Shown here one piece after another: positions 27,008-35,429 of a stretch of 64,000 nucleotides of DNA. How positions within the stretch are numbered: the stretch's first letter is position 1; each line of letters begins with the position of its first letter. Made by a program: the position numbers and the translations under genes. The stretch is from NCBI GenBank assembly GCA_001701135.1, contig DAAN01000015.1, forward strand, positions 340 through 64,339, read 5' to 3'. Origin of the DNA: Bacteroidales bacterium H3. GTDB taxonomy: Bacteria > Bacteroidota > Bacteroidia > Bacteroidales > Muribaculaceae. The notes beneath the pieces are model-generated. The model did no database searches, had not been told where the DNA came from, and saw only the letters and a list, made by a program, of their open reading frames with translations.

Positions 27008-28462
27008 ATGTCGGGAACTACTCCCAACCTCCCCCCGTTGGGGCTGGCGCTGACACCTCTGGTTGCCCTGCTGGTGACATTGCCCGCAATCATCATGATC
27101 GGCGGCGCAGATTCGGTGAGCCGTATCGGCGGCTGGATTCTCGCGGCGTGCGCACTTATGGCGGTGGCACTCGCATGCATCGCACGCACAGCCACCCGAC
27201 GCGGGCTGCTCTACGGACTGCGGCGCAGCGCCTCGCAGATCCTCCCTGCAATCCCCATTCTGCTCTGCATAGCCATGGTATCGACCACATGGATGATGTC
27301 GGGGGTAGTGCCCACACTCATCTGCTATGGTCTGGAAGTGCTCTCTCCGGCATTCTTCCTGGTGCTTGCATGCGCCATCAGCGCCTGCATTTCGGTGCTC
27401 ACCGGCAGCTCGTGGACCACTATCGCCACTATCGGCGTGGCCTTCATGGGCATAGGCGAGGCCATGGGCTGCCCGGCCGGATGGGTGGCCGGCGCGGTGA
27501 TCTCGGGCGGATATTTCGGTGACAAGGTATCGCCGCTGAGCGAAACCACCGTCCTGGCGGCATCCACGGCAGGCGTGGAACTTTTCCGCCATATTCGCTA
27601 CATGATGGTAACCACTGTTCCCTCCTTTGTCATCGCTCTGATTGTCTATGCCTGTGTGGGATTCTTCGGAAGCCGCGACAGCGCCGTGGCATCATCCGAA
27701 CTGGCCATAGCGCTGCACGACACATTCCGCATTTCGGCATGGACACTTCTGATACCCGTGGTCACCATCATTCTCATCCTCTGCCGCGTCAACACCCTCC
27801 GGGTGCTTCTGGCAGCATCGCTGCTCGGCGCCGCGGGCGTGTTCATCTTCCAGCCGCAACTGGCCGGCGGAGCCTTGCCTATGCTTAAATCGGTATGGAG
27901 CGGCTATGCCGGCACATCGGGCAATGCCGAAATCGACTCGCTGATCTCCACCGGCGGCATCACCGGCATGCTGCCCACCATATTCCTTGTAACATGCGCG
28001 ATGCTTTTCGGCGCCGCCATGATCGGCACCGGAATGCTCAACCGCCTGACACAGGCTTTCACGGCGCGTCTGCGCAAACGCACCTCCATCGTCGGCGCCA
28101 CTGTCGCCAGCGGCCTGTCGATGAACTGCCTCACCGCCGACCAGTATCTGTCGCTGATTATCACGGGCAACATGTACCGCAATCTATACCGTCGTTTCGG
28201 GCTGGAACCGCGTCTGCTGAGCCGAGCCATGGAGGATGCCGTTTCGGTCACCTCGGTGCTGATTCCCTGGAATTCCTGCGGCATAACGCAGTCGACAGTG
28301 CTCGGCGTCTCCACCATAGCCTACGCCCCCTTCTGCGTATTCAACTACGTATCTCCGCTGATGTCGGTGTTCATCGCCTGGATCGGCTACCGCATCCCCC
28401 GCACCGCACACCTCACCCCCGCTCCCCGCCAGACTATTTCAGGCGCAGTTCAAGAGCGTTGA
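27008..28462 (+). CDS. nhaC: NhaC-family Na+/H+ antiporter
   Basis: A 484-residue polytopic membrane protein with about a dozen hydrophobic helices. Family features are the GSSWTTIATIGVAFMGIGEAMG block, GAVISGGYFGDKVSPLSETTVLA and the late SVLIPWNSCGITQSTVLGV. It is expected to exchange Na+ for protons, or malate/lactate pairs as in some relatives. The ATG at 27008 is used because the only upstream in-frame start (26939) is a TTG preceding a basic, non-family stretch. Its 3' end overlaps the convergent FAH-like gene by 29 bp. Confidence 0.92.
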   Translation: MSGTTPNLPPLGLALTPLVALLVTLPAIIMIGGADSVSRIGGWILAACALMAVALACIARTATRRGLLYGLRRSASQILPAIPILLCIAMVSTTWMMSGVVPTLICYGLEVLSPAFFLVLACAISACISVLTGSSWTTIATIGVAFMGIGEAMGCPAGWVAGAVISGGYFGDKVSPLSETTVLAASTAGVELFRHIRYMMVTTVPSFVIALIVYACVGFFGSRDSAVASSELAIALHDTFRISAWTLLIPVVTIILILCRVNTLRVLLAASLLGAAGVFIFQPQLAGGALPMLKSVWSGYAGTSGNAEIDSLISTGGITGMLPTIFLVTCAMLFGAAMIGTGMLNRLTQAFTARLRKRTSIVGATVASGLSMNCLTADQYLSLIITGNMYRNLYRRFGLEPRLLSRAMEDAVSVTSVLIPWNSCGITQSTVLGVSTIAYAPFCVFNYVSPLMSVFIAWIGYRIPRTAHLTPAPRQTISGAVQER

Positions 28463-29132
28463 TGCCGTTGAGGGTGGCACGCAGACGCATGTCGAGTGCT
28501 ACGGGGAAGGTTATGCCGGCCGATGCGGGAATGATTATATCGCCGCTTTTGAGGGTGCAGAAGCGGCTCACAAACGCCACCATATCTTCCGCATGAATCT
28601 GCTCCCGGGCTATGGAGGCGGATTCTCGCTTAGTGTTCTCGCCTGAAGCATCGCGGATCGGAGAATACTCAGCCTCGATCTGCAACAGAGCCTTGCCGGA
28701 GATCTCATCGCAGGAATCTGCGGAATCTGCCGGGCGGGAATCTGCCGGGAAGATTTCATTCAGTGGCATCTCCACTCCGCGGGTCAACGCTCCGTCGAAG
28801 AGGAGTGTGATGGGCGTCGCGCTGTCGGCGGTCGCCGGACGCACCCACCCCGCAAGGAGAATGGCGCTGATGTGGCGGGCGGCGAATTTCGGACGTATAA
28901 ATTTTCCAAGCCGGCCGATCTGCACCGCCGGCATCACCTCGACCACCCATGCGCCGGGATCGGCGGTGATGAAATCGGGCAGAAACACAGGGTGATTGTT
29001 GCGGCCTATGGCCGAATCGGCTATCAGCTGCAGCCGCAGCTGATCGAGGGGCACGGCCTCGGGGTCGGCGATAGCGGCGGCAAGCGCCGGATGCAGCGGC
29101 CCCGCCATACGGTCGGCGCGGATTACTTTCAT
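28434..29132 (-). CDS. divergent fumarylacetoacetate-hydrolase-fold protein
   Basis: A 232-residue protein. The stretch from NHPVFLPDFI through VQIGRLGKFIRPKFAARH to LLFDGALTRG follows the FAH family, and the C-terminus (KSGDIIIPAS, RATLNGINALELRLK) is the usual FAH end. The metal-binding Glu pair and the DFTARD-type segment are not visible, which suggests loss of catalysis. It overlaps rex by 4 nt (ATGA) and is the last gene of the pgpH-rex operon. Family assignment is moderate and the function unknown. Confidence 0.65.
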   Translation of the reverse strand: MKVIRADRMAGPLHPALAAAIADPEAVPLDQLRLQLIADSAIGRNNHPVFLPDFITADPGAWVVEVMPAVQIGRLGKFIRPKFAARHISAILLAGWVRPATADSATPITLLFDGALTRGVEMPLNEIFPADSRPADSADSCDEISGKALLQIEAEYSPIRDASGENTKRESASIAREQIHAEDMVAFVSRFCTLKSGDIIIPASAGITFPVALDMRLRATLNGINALELRLK

Positions 29133-29767
29133 TTTGACAGCATTCGGTTATACATCACCGCCAGATGCGCATAAATCGACGTGTTGGAAATCACCACATC
29201 GTCGGGCGCCATGATGCGGTACGGTGTGAAGTTCCATATCGCCTTCATCCCCGCCGCTATGATCTCGTCGGCGGCCTCCTGGGCATACTCAACGGGCACC
29301 GTGACGATACCGATCTCCACTTCGAGCTGACGTGCGCGGGTGGCCAGTTCGGCCACATCATAGATGGGAAGCCCCTGCGGCGTGGAGGTGCCGATCAGCG
29401 CGGGGCTGACATCGAATCCGGCCACAATCTCAAGGCCGTAGTTGGCCAGACCGGAGTCCGACATCAGGGCGCGCCCGAGCGAACCGACGCCCACGATGGC
29501 GGCATTGTGGCGGCGGCGGAAACCGAGGAATTCCTCGAGCTTGTGCTCGAGTAGTTTCACTTCGTAGCCTATACGGGTCTTACCCTTTATATCGAGAAAA
29601 GAGAGGTCTTTGGCAATCTGCGACGCATCGACATTGATGCCGCGGGAGATGCCGGTTGACGACACATACTCCACGCCGCGCTGACGCAGCAGCGACACGT
29701 AGGCTAAATACCATGGCAACCGGCGCAGCGCCGGCTCGGGAATAAGGTCGCGGAGTCGTGAGATCAT
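29129..29767 (-). CDS. rex: redox-sensing transcriptional repressor Rex
   Basis: A 212-residue NAD(H)-responsive repressor of fermentation and respiration genes. The N-terminal winged helix (about 1-80) reads LPWYLAYVSLLRQRGVEYVSSTGISRGINVDASQIAKDL in family register. The Rossmann domain has AAIVGVGSLGRAL and the IVTVPVEYAQ strand, and the C-terminal swapped helix carries YAHLAVMYN. Its ATG overlaps the pgpH stop (ATGA). Confidence 0.95.
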   Translation of the reverse strand: MISRLRDLIPEPALRRLPWYLAYVSLLRQRGVEYVSSTGISRGINVDASQIAKDLSFLDIKGKTRIGYEVKLLEHKLEEFLGFRRRHNAAIVGVGSLGRALMSDSGLANYGLEIVAGFDVSPALIGTSTPQGLPIYDVAELATRARQLEVEIGIVTVPVEYAQEAADEIIAAGMKAIWNFTPYRIMAPDDVVISNTSIYAHLAVMYNRMLSK

Positions 29768-31878
29768 TGCTCGGCTGATTTTATTGGTTCTGAGGGTTTT
29801 GGCGCTTCCTCCCGCTTCTGAAGCTGTTCCTGAGGCTGTCCTTGGGGCTGCTCCTGGGGCTTCTTTTCGGGTGGATAGGATATGCGCCCGTGATACATCG
29901 ACCGCAGACGGTTGATAAAGGTCTGCTTCACTGTGGCTATGTCGCGGAACGAAAGGGGCGATTCATTGAAGAAGCCCGCTTTGACCTGCCCGTCGATGAT
30001 GTTGTTCACCAGCTCGGTGATCGCCTCCACCGAATGGTCCTTCATGGAGCGGGAGGCAGCCTCCACGCCGTCGGCCATCATGAGCAGCGAAGTCTCGCGG
30101 GTCCGCGGATTAGGCCCGGGATAGGTGTAGGGCGCCGGATCGACGGGTGTGTCGGGATGGGCCTGCTGCGCCTTCATATAGAAATATTTCGCGGTGCCGC
30201 GCCCATGATGCTCGCGGATGAAATCCTTGATCACATCGGGCAGCTTGGCCTTGTCGGCACGTTTGATTCCGTTGGTCACATGGCTGATGATGATGCCGGC
30301 GCTGACCTCGGGGGGGAGAGTGTCGTGAGGGTTAAACCCATACTGGTTCTCGGTGAAGAACGAGGGGTTGTCGATTTTGCCGATGTCGTGATACAGTGCG
30401 CCGGCACGCACCAGCTGCACGTTTGCGCCTATGTTGTGCGCGGCTTCCGAGGCAAGGTTGCTCACGGCCATTGCATGCTGGAAAGTGCCCGGACATTCGC
30501 GCGAAAGTTCGCGCAGCAGCGGATTGTTGATGTCGGCAAGCTCCACCAGCGTCACCACCGATGTCATGCCGAATGCTTTCTCGAAGATGAAAATGAGGAT
30601 GTAGGCAAACGAGATGAGCACGGCGCTCACGGCGAAATAGCCGATATAACGCACCGACACGGCACTGAGGGTTCCAGCGCTCATCATCTCCACGGCGGCG
30701 TAGGCCACAACATACACCACAAAGGCAAGCAGCGCCGACCGCAACAGCTGCGAGCGTTTCGACAGCTCTTTAAGCGAGAATATCACCACGGTGCCCGCCG
30801 CCAGCTCCACAAAGATAAATTCCAGCGGGAAGGTGACCGGCACTGAGCAGAGCACCACCTCGAACACGTAGGTAAAGAAAGCCGTGCGGGAGTCGAAAAA
30901 CACTTTTACCACCACAGCCAGTATGGCGAACGGCACCACATAATACCCTGCGGAGAAAACATGCGTCATGGCCGCCTCGAACACAAACATGCCCACCATC
31001 AGAAGAACCACGGCAAGCATGCGCTTGGGCGACTCCAGTGTCTCGGGATAGTAGAACCCGAAATAGAGGTATAGCATCAGGAAGATGACACTAACCAGCA
31101 CCGTCTGCCCGCAGATGGTGTAGACGCGGTGATTGCGTTCCTGACGCCCCGCCTTGTCGAGCGCCAGCTCGAAACTGCGGAGCACTTGATAAACCTGCGG
31201 CGTCACGCGGTCGCCCCGGTCTATGATACGTTCCCCTTTCTGAATCACACCCACTGCCGCCACCACGGGCTGGATAAGGCTCTCGCGGTATTGCTGGGTG
31301 GCACGGGTATCCTCCACGATATTGGGATATAGCACATTGGCCAGATTGAGCGCCTGAATGTGCGCCCGCTCGGGGTCATCGCGAAAAACCGAATCGATAT
31401 AGGCATAAGCGTCGCGCTGCGACATGAAGCCGGCCGTGGATTGCTCCACTGTGGTATTATCCACATTGAATTTCACCTTTTCGAGCTTACGGTCGGTGAT
31501 GATGGCCGAAGTGCTGGCATCCACCACGCCATTGTTGTAGAGCCGCGCCACCGCATTGAGCAACCGGTTGCGCACATGGACCGACACCTCGCCTGATGCA
31601 CGTATCACAGCATCCACACGCTGCTCGGCACCTTTGTCAACCTTGTAGATAGGCACAAACGTGCGGTCGATGCTGTCGATCAGATGGTTCACCGTGGCAG
31701 AGTCGCGATAGACCGGGATGTCAAACGGAGCCGTCAGCAGCTCATAATTCCATGGCCGCCCCATCTCGTAGCTGAACTTGTGTTTGCTGTCGGCAGGCAT
31801 AAAATACACCACCACAGCTGTAGCAGCCACAAACATCAACACCAGCAGGTATATTGAATTGCGTGAAAGCTTTTTCAT
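29764..31878 (-). CDS. pgpH: PgpH-type 7TM HD-domain phosphodiesterase
   Basis: A 704-residue membrane protein from the ATG at 31878 (MKKLSRNSIYLLVLMF, first TM helix). The order is a TM helix, an extracytoplasmic 7TMR-HDED region (about 60-265), about seven TM helices (about 270-450) and a cytoplasmic HD domain with GTFQHAMAVSNLA, GALYHDIGKIDNPSFF and IISHVTNGIKRADK. PgpH proteins hydrolyse c-di-AMP in Listeria, opposing CdaA. A charged Gln/Pro-rich tail (QEQPQGQPQEQLQ) ends the protein. It is first in the pgpH-rex-FAH operon; its promoter abuts the ATG. Confidence 0.93.
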   Translation of the reverse strand: MKKLSRNSIYLLVLMFVAATAVVVYFMPADSKHKFSYEMGRPWNYELLTAPFDIPVYRDSATVNHLIDSIDRTFVPIYKVDKGAEQRVDAVIRASGEVSVHVRNRLLNAVARLYNNGVVDASTSAIITDRKLEKVKFNVDNTTVEQSTAGFMSQRDAYAYIDSVFRDDPERAHIQALNLANVLYPNIVEDTRATQQYRESLIQPVVAAVGVIQKGERIIDRGDRVTPQVYQVLRSFELALDKAGRQERNHRVYTICGQTVLVSVIFLMLYLYFGFYYPETLESPKRMLAVVLLMVGMFVFEAAMTHVFSAGYYVVPFAILAVVVKVFFDSRTAFFTYVFEVVLCSVPVTFPLEFIFVELAAGTVVIFSLKELSKRSQLLRSALLAFVVYVVAYAAVEMMSAGTLSAVSVRYIGYFAVSAVLISFAYILIFIFEKAFGMTSVVTLVELADINNPLLRELSRECPGTFQHAMAVSNLASEAAHNIGANVQLVRAGALYHDIGKIDNPSFFTENQYGFNPHDTLPPEVSAGIIISHVTNGIKRADKAKLPDVIKDFIREHHGRGTAKYFYMKAQQAHPDTPVDPAPYTYPGPNPRTRETSLLMMADGVEAASRSMKDHSVEAITELVNNIIDGQVKAGFFNESPLSFRDIATVKQTFINRLRSMYHGRISYPPEKKPQEQPQGQPQEQLQKREEAPKPSEPIKSAEQ

Positions 31879-31883
31879 CAACG

Positions 31884-31915
31884 CAAAATTAGCGATTCTG
31901 CCAATATTCCCCAAA
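31884..31915 (-). promoter_or_regulatory. promoter of pgpH-rex, nearly leaderless
   Basis: Minus strand TTTG (31912-31915), a 20-nt spacer and TAATTTTG (31884-31891). The box ends only 5 nt before the ATG, so the transcript should have almost no leader. Confidence 0.65.
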
Positions 31916-31964
31916 TAAATCCCCGAATATTTGCAACTCGTCTCCTCAGCCACCCAAAGATATG

Positions 31965-32041
31965 AATGTAGGGATGCATCCCGATGCATCCGCCATATAC
32001 CGTTGTCGGTCAGCAGACGCCCCCGGATGCATCCCTACATT
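31965..32041. repeat. 77-bp element with perfect 17-bp terminal inverted repeats
   Basis: The arms 31965-31981 and 32025-32041 are exact reverse complements, and the core holds a further GATGCATC copy. It carries no reading frame. It sits between the pgpH promoter and the vWA gene and resembles a REP/MITE-type palindromic element. Confidence 0.8.
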
Positions 32042-32074
32042 AAGGACGAAACAAAGTGTTTACTCGGCCACAGC

Positions 32075-34441
32075 CTAATCCTTGAGGTTCACAACCCCAC
32101 GGACATATAAGCTATAATCATGATAATTCAGATTTCCTCCTGTACCTTTTACACAGTTATGGTACCGACCGCCGGATGAAACTGTTGTCGCTGTGGTTAC
32201 ATAAGCATAACCGGTGTCAATGGCTGTACCGCCGAAAGATCTGATTGCATTATTGATTTCGTTCATCTTGGCGCTGATGATCATTCCCTGCAGTTCGGTC
32301 GGCATTATGTCGCCATATAAAGTCCTTGCAGTTGTCAGATTATCAATGGAACCCTGTTGCGCATCCTTCAGCTGGACTGCAAATTTCACTCCACCGTCTA
32401 TTACTGCCACCCCTTCGATTTTGGTAATCCGATCTTTTTTGGCATCATATTCCGACCTTGTCAGAAATTCTCTTTTGCCATCGATTATCACTGACAGTTT
32501 CATTTCATCAGGGTCGTTCCAGTATATCACGGATGGATGACTCGTTGAAACGGCACCGCGAATATGATAATAATAATCATGATAATAGAGACTTCCGCCG
32601 GAACCGACGATACAATTATAGAAACGGCCATTATTATATCTTGTGGCATCCGTGTAATAAGCATAATTTGCCTCAAGCGTTGTAAAGCCAAAGTTTCGTA
32701 ATGCGATGTTTATATCTGTCCATTTTGCACTGATAGTTCTGCCTTGAAGCTCTGTCGGCGTCATATCGCAATACATTAAAGATGTCAGACTAACATTTCC
32801 CATGGTTCCTGATTGAACATCACGTGGCGACAGCACGAAACTTTCGGAGCCGCTGACAACGGTGAGGCCTTCGACAACGGCATCGGAGAGGTTTGCTTTG
32901 TCATATTCCTCCTTGGTGAGATAATAGCGTTTGCCATCCTTCCAGATTGAAAGCGAAAGGTCGATAGGCGTGGTGGAGTAGATGGCCGTGTCGGGTGTGT
33001 CTCCGCCGGGGTTGTCGGAGCCACCGGATGTGCCGTAGAGAGTGTCGATGAAGTTTTTGGCATTGGCCTGGGCAACTTTGAAGTCATCGCCCAGCGAGCT
33101 TGAGCAGTCAAGAATCAGCATTATCACAGCCGAGCTACGCTCGGTTATCACTTCGGAGTTCTGGGTCTTGTCGAACTCGGAGTTTATCTGCCATGAACCG
33201 TTTGATGTGATGTAGGTCCATTCGTCGGTAAACTTGCTGTCTATTAGCTTGTTGTCGGCGGTGCGCACTCCTTCGATGGAGAAACTTACGAAGATGCCCT
33301 CCACAGTGCCCTTGAGCGTAGTTCCGGATGTCGACGTCATTCCCTGGTAGGTGACATTCTCGAGCGTGCGGGCCTTGAGGTTGAATATGCCCTCAATATA
33401 CAGCTCCGAGTCAGAGGCATCCTTAACATTGTCGAATGTGAAACGCACCTTTGTACCGTTGGACACGCCGGGCATTGTCAGATTGATAGTCTGCAGATAG
33501 CTGCTCTTCGACAGCTGCTCGGCAATCTCCTTGAACTTGGCATTGACCTCCGACATGCTCGATACCTCGGTGGCATGTTCCGACTCGGGTGCCGAAGCCA
33601 GCTGATTCAGGTTGGCGGTGAACATAGCCACATCTTTCACATCATTGCCGCGGATGCCGATGGAATAGGCCGTGATGGGCAGTCCGGCGATTTTTTCGTC
33701 GGTGATGCTACCTTTCAGTGCCGTGAGATACTCGGTGTCGTCGCTGTAGGGCACATCTTTCATCATGGAGCCTTGGTCAAGGCCGTCGGTGAATGTGACT
33801 ATAGCGGCGTTGGAAATGTCCGGGGGCAGGGTTGCGCTCTGAAGCGTGTTGATAGCCTGGTCGACAGAATAATAAAGAAGTGTGCCATATTTCATAGTAA
33901 GGTTGTCGACAAAGTCACGGAACCCTCCCACCGAACTTTCCGTAAGCCGCATCACCGGATAGGTGTAAAGATCATCGTTGAAACCGGTGACACCGAGATA
34001 GATACCGCTTTCCATTCCGCTATCGGCCAGAGTGCCGGTGGCCGTCTGGGAATATCCGCTCTCCACGCCGTTGACCATGGCTTTTACCTTATAATAGTTG
34101 GCGCCGGGGAGAGGCGTCTCGTCGGTGTAGCTGGTTTCAGTGAGTCCAGATGCCAACAGATTGAAGTTTACATTGTCGGGCGAGCGGTAGATATTGTAAG
34201 TGGCACCGGCCACCTCGTTCCATGTGATTGTGATTGTGTTGTCGCTCACATCGGCTTTCATGCCCGAGGGAGCGGCCACGAGGTCGTTGACCTCGATATA
34301 ATCTATTTCGGAAACGGGATATTCCTTGATAATTTCTCCGTTGCTGAAAATCTGGAGCACTTTCTCCTGCCGGGCAACGGCTGCGAGGGCGGCCAGAGAG
34401 AGCACGCCCGCGATAATGGCTGATTTTCTGAAAGTTTTCAT
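32075..34441 (-). CDS. secreted FN3/vWA-like protein with a duplicated C-terminal domain
   Basis: A 788-residue protein with a signal peptide (MKTFRKSAIIAGVLSLAALA). Next come a short SNGEIIKEYPVSEIDYIEV strand motif, an FN3 domain (about 55-140), a vWA-like region (about 145-310, AAIVTFTDGLDQGSMM), a beta region and, near 440, a second vWA-type strand with the MIDAS-like LILDCSSSLGDDF. The last 280 residues are two copies of one unrecognised domain of about 135 residues, each with TPTELQGR/M-ISAK and ending in YHDY...RGAV/VV. It is probably surface-exposed. It follows the small T9SS-tail protein by 8 nt. The function is unknown. Confidence 0.82.
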   Translation of the reverse strand: MKTFRKSAIIAGVLSLAALAAVARQEKVLQIFSNGEIIKEYPVSEIDYIEVNDLVAAPSGMKADVSDNTITITWNEVAGATYNIYRSPDNVNFNLLASGLTETSYTDETPLPGANYYKVKAMVNGVESGYSQTATGTLADSGMESGIYLGVTGFNDDLYTYPVMRLTESSVGGFRDFVDNLTMKYGTLLYYSVDQAINTLQSATLPPDISNAAIVTFTDGLDQGSMMKDVPYSDDTEYLTALKGSITDEKIAGLPITAYSIGIRGNDVKDVAMFTANLNQLASAPESEHATEVSSMSEVNAKFKEIAEQLSKSSYLQTINLTMPGVSNGTKVRFTFDNVKDASDSELYIEGIFNLKARTLENVTYQGMTSTSGTTLKGTVEGIFVSFSIEGVRTADNKLIDSKFTDEWTYITSNGSWQINSEFDKTQNSEVITERSSAVIMLILDCSSSLGDDFKVAQANAKNFIDTLYGTSGGSDNPGGDTPDTAIYSTTPIDLSLSIWKDGKRYYLTKEEYDKANLSDAVVEGLTVVSGSESFVLSPRDVQSGTMGNVSLTSLMYCDMTPTELQGRTISAKWTDINIALRNFGFTTLEANYAYYTDATRYNNGRFYNCIVGSGGSLYYHDYYYHIRGAVSTSHPSVIYWNDPDEMKLSVIIDGKREFLTRSEYDAKKDRITKIEGVAVIDGGVKFAVQLKDAQQGSIDNLTTARTLYGDIMPTELQGMIISAKMNEINNAIRSFGGTAIDTGYAYVTTATTVSSGGRYHNCVKGTGGNLNYHDYSLYVRGVVNLKD

Positions 34442-34449
34442 AGACTGGA

Positions 34450-34980
34450 TTAATGAAGGATGAATTTTAGGGTAAGACGGACGGCACCGTCAGTGGCAAC
34501 TGCGATGTAGCTGCCGGCAGGCAGCGCATCGAGAGTCAGGGCATCGCCTGCGCTGAGATTGCATGTGAGCATCAGACGACCGCCGATGTCAAACACGCCG
34601 ACCGAGAAAGGCGACGCCGACCACGACTGCAGATGCAGCAGCCGAGACTCTCCATCAACAAAGATGCGCGATTCCTCGCCGACCTCGGTCACCTCGACGC
34701 CTGAGAAATCGTCAGGTACCGCATCGCCGACTGTAAAGTGATGATAAAGTGAATAAAGCATTTCCACCGGCTCCCTGGTCTCATCTTTCGACGATGAGAC
34801 CACTATGGAATTCTCTCCGAAAGTAATCCTATTGAAGGCCGAGAGGTCTAAATGATTCTCCTTCCCGGCATTCCCTGAAAAAATCAGGCACGGCACTTTC
34901 GTCTCTCCCCGGGCCGGCAGACATGTCAGTGACACCAGGCAAAGCACCGATGCACATATCCCCCGAGTAAATATTTTCAT
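34450..34980 (-). CDS. small secreted protein with a T9SS type A-like sorting tail
   Basis: A 176-residue protein with a signal peptide (MKIFTRGICASVLCLVSLTCLPARG). The middle has the DLSAFNRITFGENSIVV strand pattern common in secreted Bacteroidales proteins. The last 55 residues (SVGVFDIGGRL, LDALPAGSYIAVATDG, LKFILH) have the layout of a type A C-terminal sorting domain, though without a strong consensus Lys-rich end. If real, the protein is T9SS cargo and a substrate for a PorU-like sortase such as those encoded here. It is followed at 8 nt by the vWA gene. Confidence 0.7.
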   Translation of the reverse strand: MKIFTRGICASVLCLVSLTCLPARGETKVPCLIFSGNAGKENHLDLSAFNRITFGENSIVVSSSKDETREPVEMLYSLYHHFTVGDAVPDDFSGVEVTEVGEESRIFVDGESRLLHLQSWSASPFSVGVFDIGGRLMLTCNLSAGDALTLDALPAGSYIAVATDGAVRLTLKFILH

Positions 34981-35036
34981 GGCGGGTTAAAGACTCTTTC
35001 CGGTCCCGGCTCCCTCACTGACCAGGGTTAATAAAA

Positions 35037-35082
35037 AAAGAAGCGTGGAGCCGTATCGCAGTTGCCGCTCCACTTCCTGAGG
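35037..35082 (-). terminator. terminator-like hairpin in the leader of the secreted-protein operon
   Basis: On the minus strand GTGGAGC pairs with GCTCCAC (7 bp, extended by a GAA/TTC match) and is followed by TTCTTTTTTT. It lies about 60 nt before the ATG of the 176-residue protein and downstream of a candidate promoter, so it could end a small RNA or act as an attenuator. Confidence 0.6.
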
Positions 35083-35335
35083 CTTCTCGCATTGCCTTAC
35101 TACAATAGAACGGCAACGCTGAAGCCCACGCTCGTATGTAAATCGACACGCCCCGACCGATACGCCGGAGCAGGGATATTACATGCCCTGGGCATTCATC
35201 GTTGCTTGATTTCTGACTGTAGTGGAAATTTTGCGAGAATTTCAGGAAGTCAAGAATCAGCGCCGATAAACGCTTCTGAAAAATATGTCCGCATCCCGCC
35301 TCTTACCCTGCCGGGGCTTCGACGGCCATGCGCCA
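35062..35335 (-). ncRNA. candidate leader RNA or small RNA
   Basis: The stretch 34981-35429 holds no convincing protein gene. On the minus strand a promoter-like box at 35336-35343 would start a transcript of about 290 nt ending at the terminator-like hairpin (35037-35082). I found no match in it to tmRNA, RNase P or SRP signature motifs. Class unknown. Confidence 0.35.
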
Positions 35336-35368
35336 CAAAATTAATATATTTTTTTCATTCCCCGACAA
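35336..35368 (-). promoter_or_regulatory. candidate promoter of the leader RNA / secreted-protein operon
   Basis: Minus strand TTG (35366-35368), a 22-nt spacer and TAATTTTG (35336-35343), about 355 nt upstream of the first ATG. Confidence 0.5.
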
Positions 35369-35429
35369 TCTTCTCCGACTTTTTTGAGATTGACTGACAA
35401 ACAGGCTGCAAGGCAGTTTGACAAGCAGT

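Noticed and set aside
35062..35397. 111-codon plus-strand frame in the gap upstream of the secreted-protein operon
   Set aside because: No domain, promoter or signal peptide, and composition unlike the neighbours. The region is better explained as a minus-strand leader.
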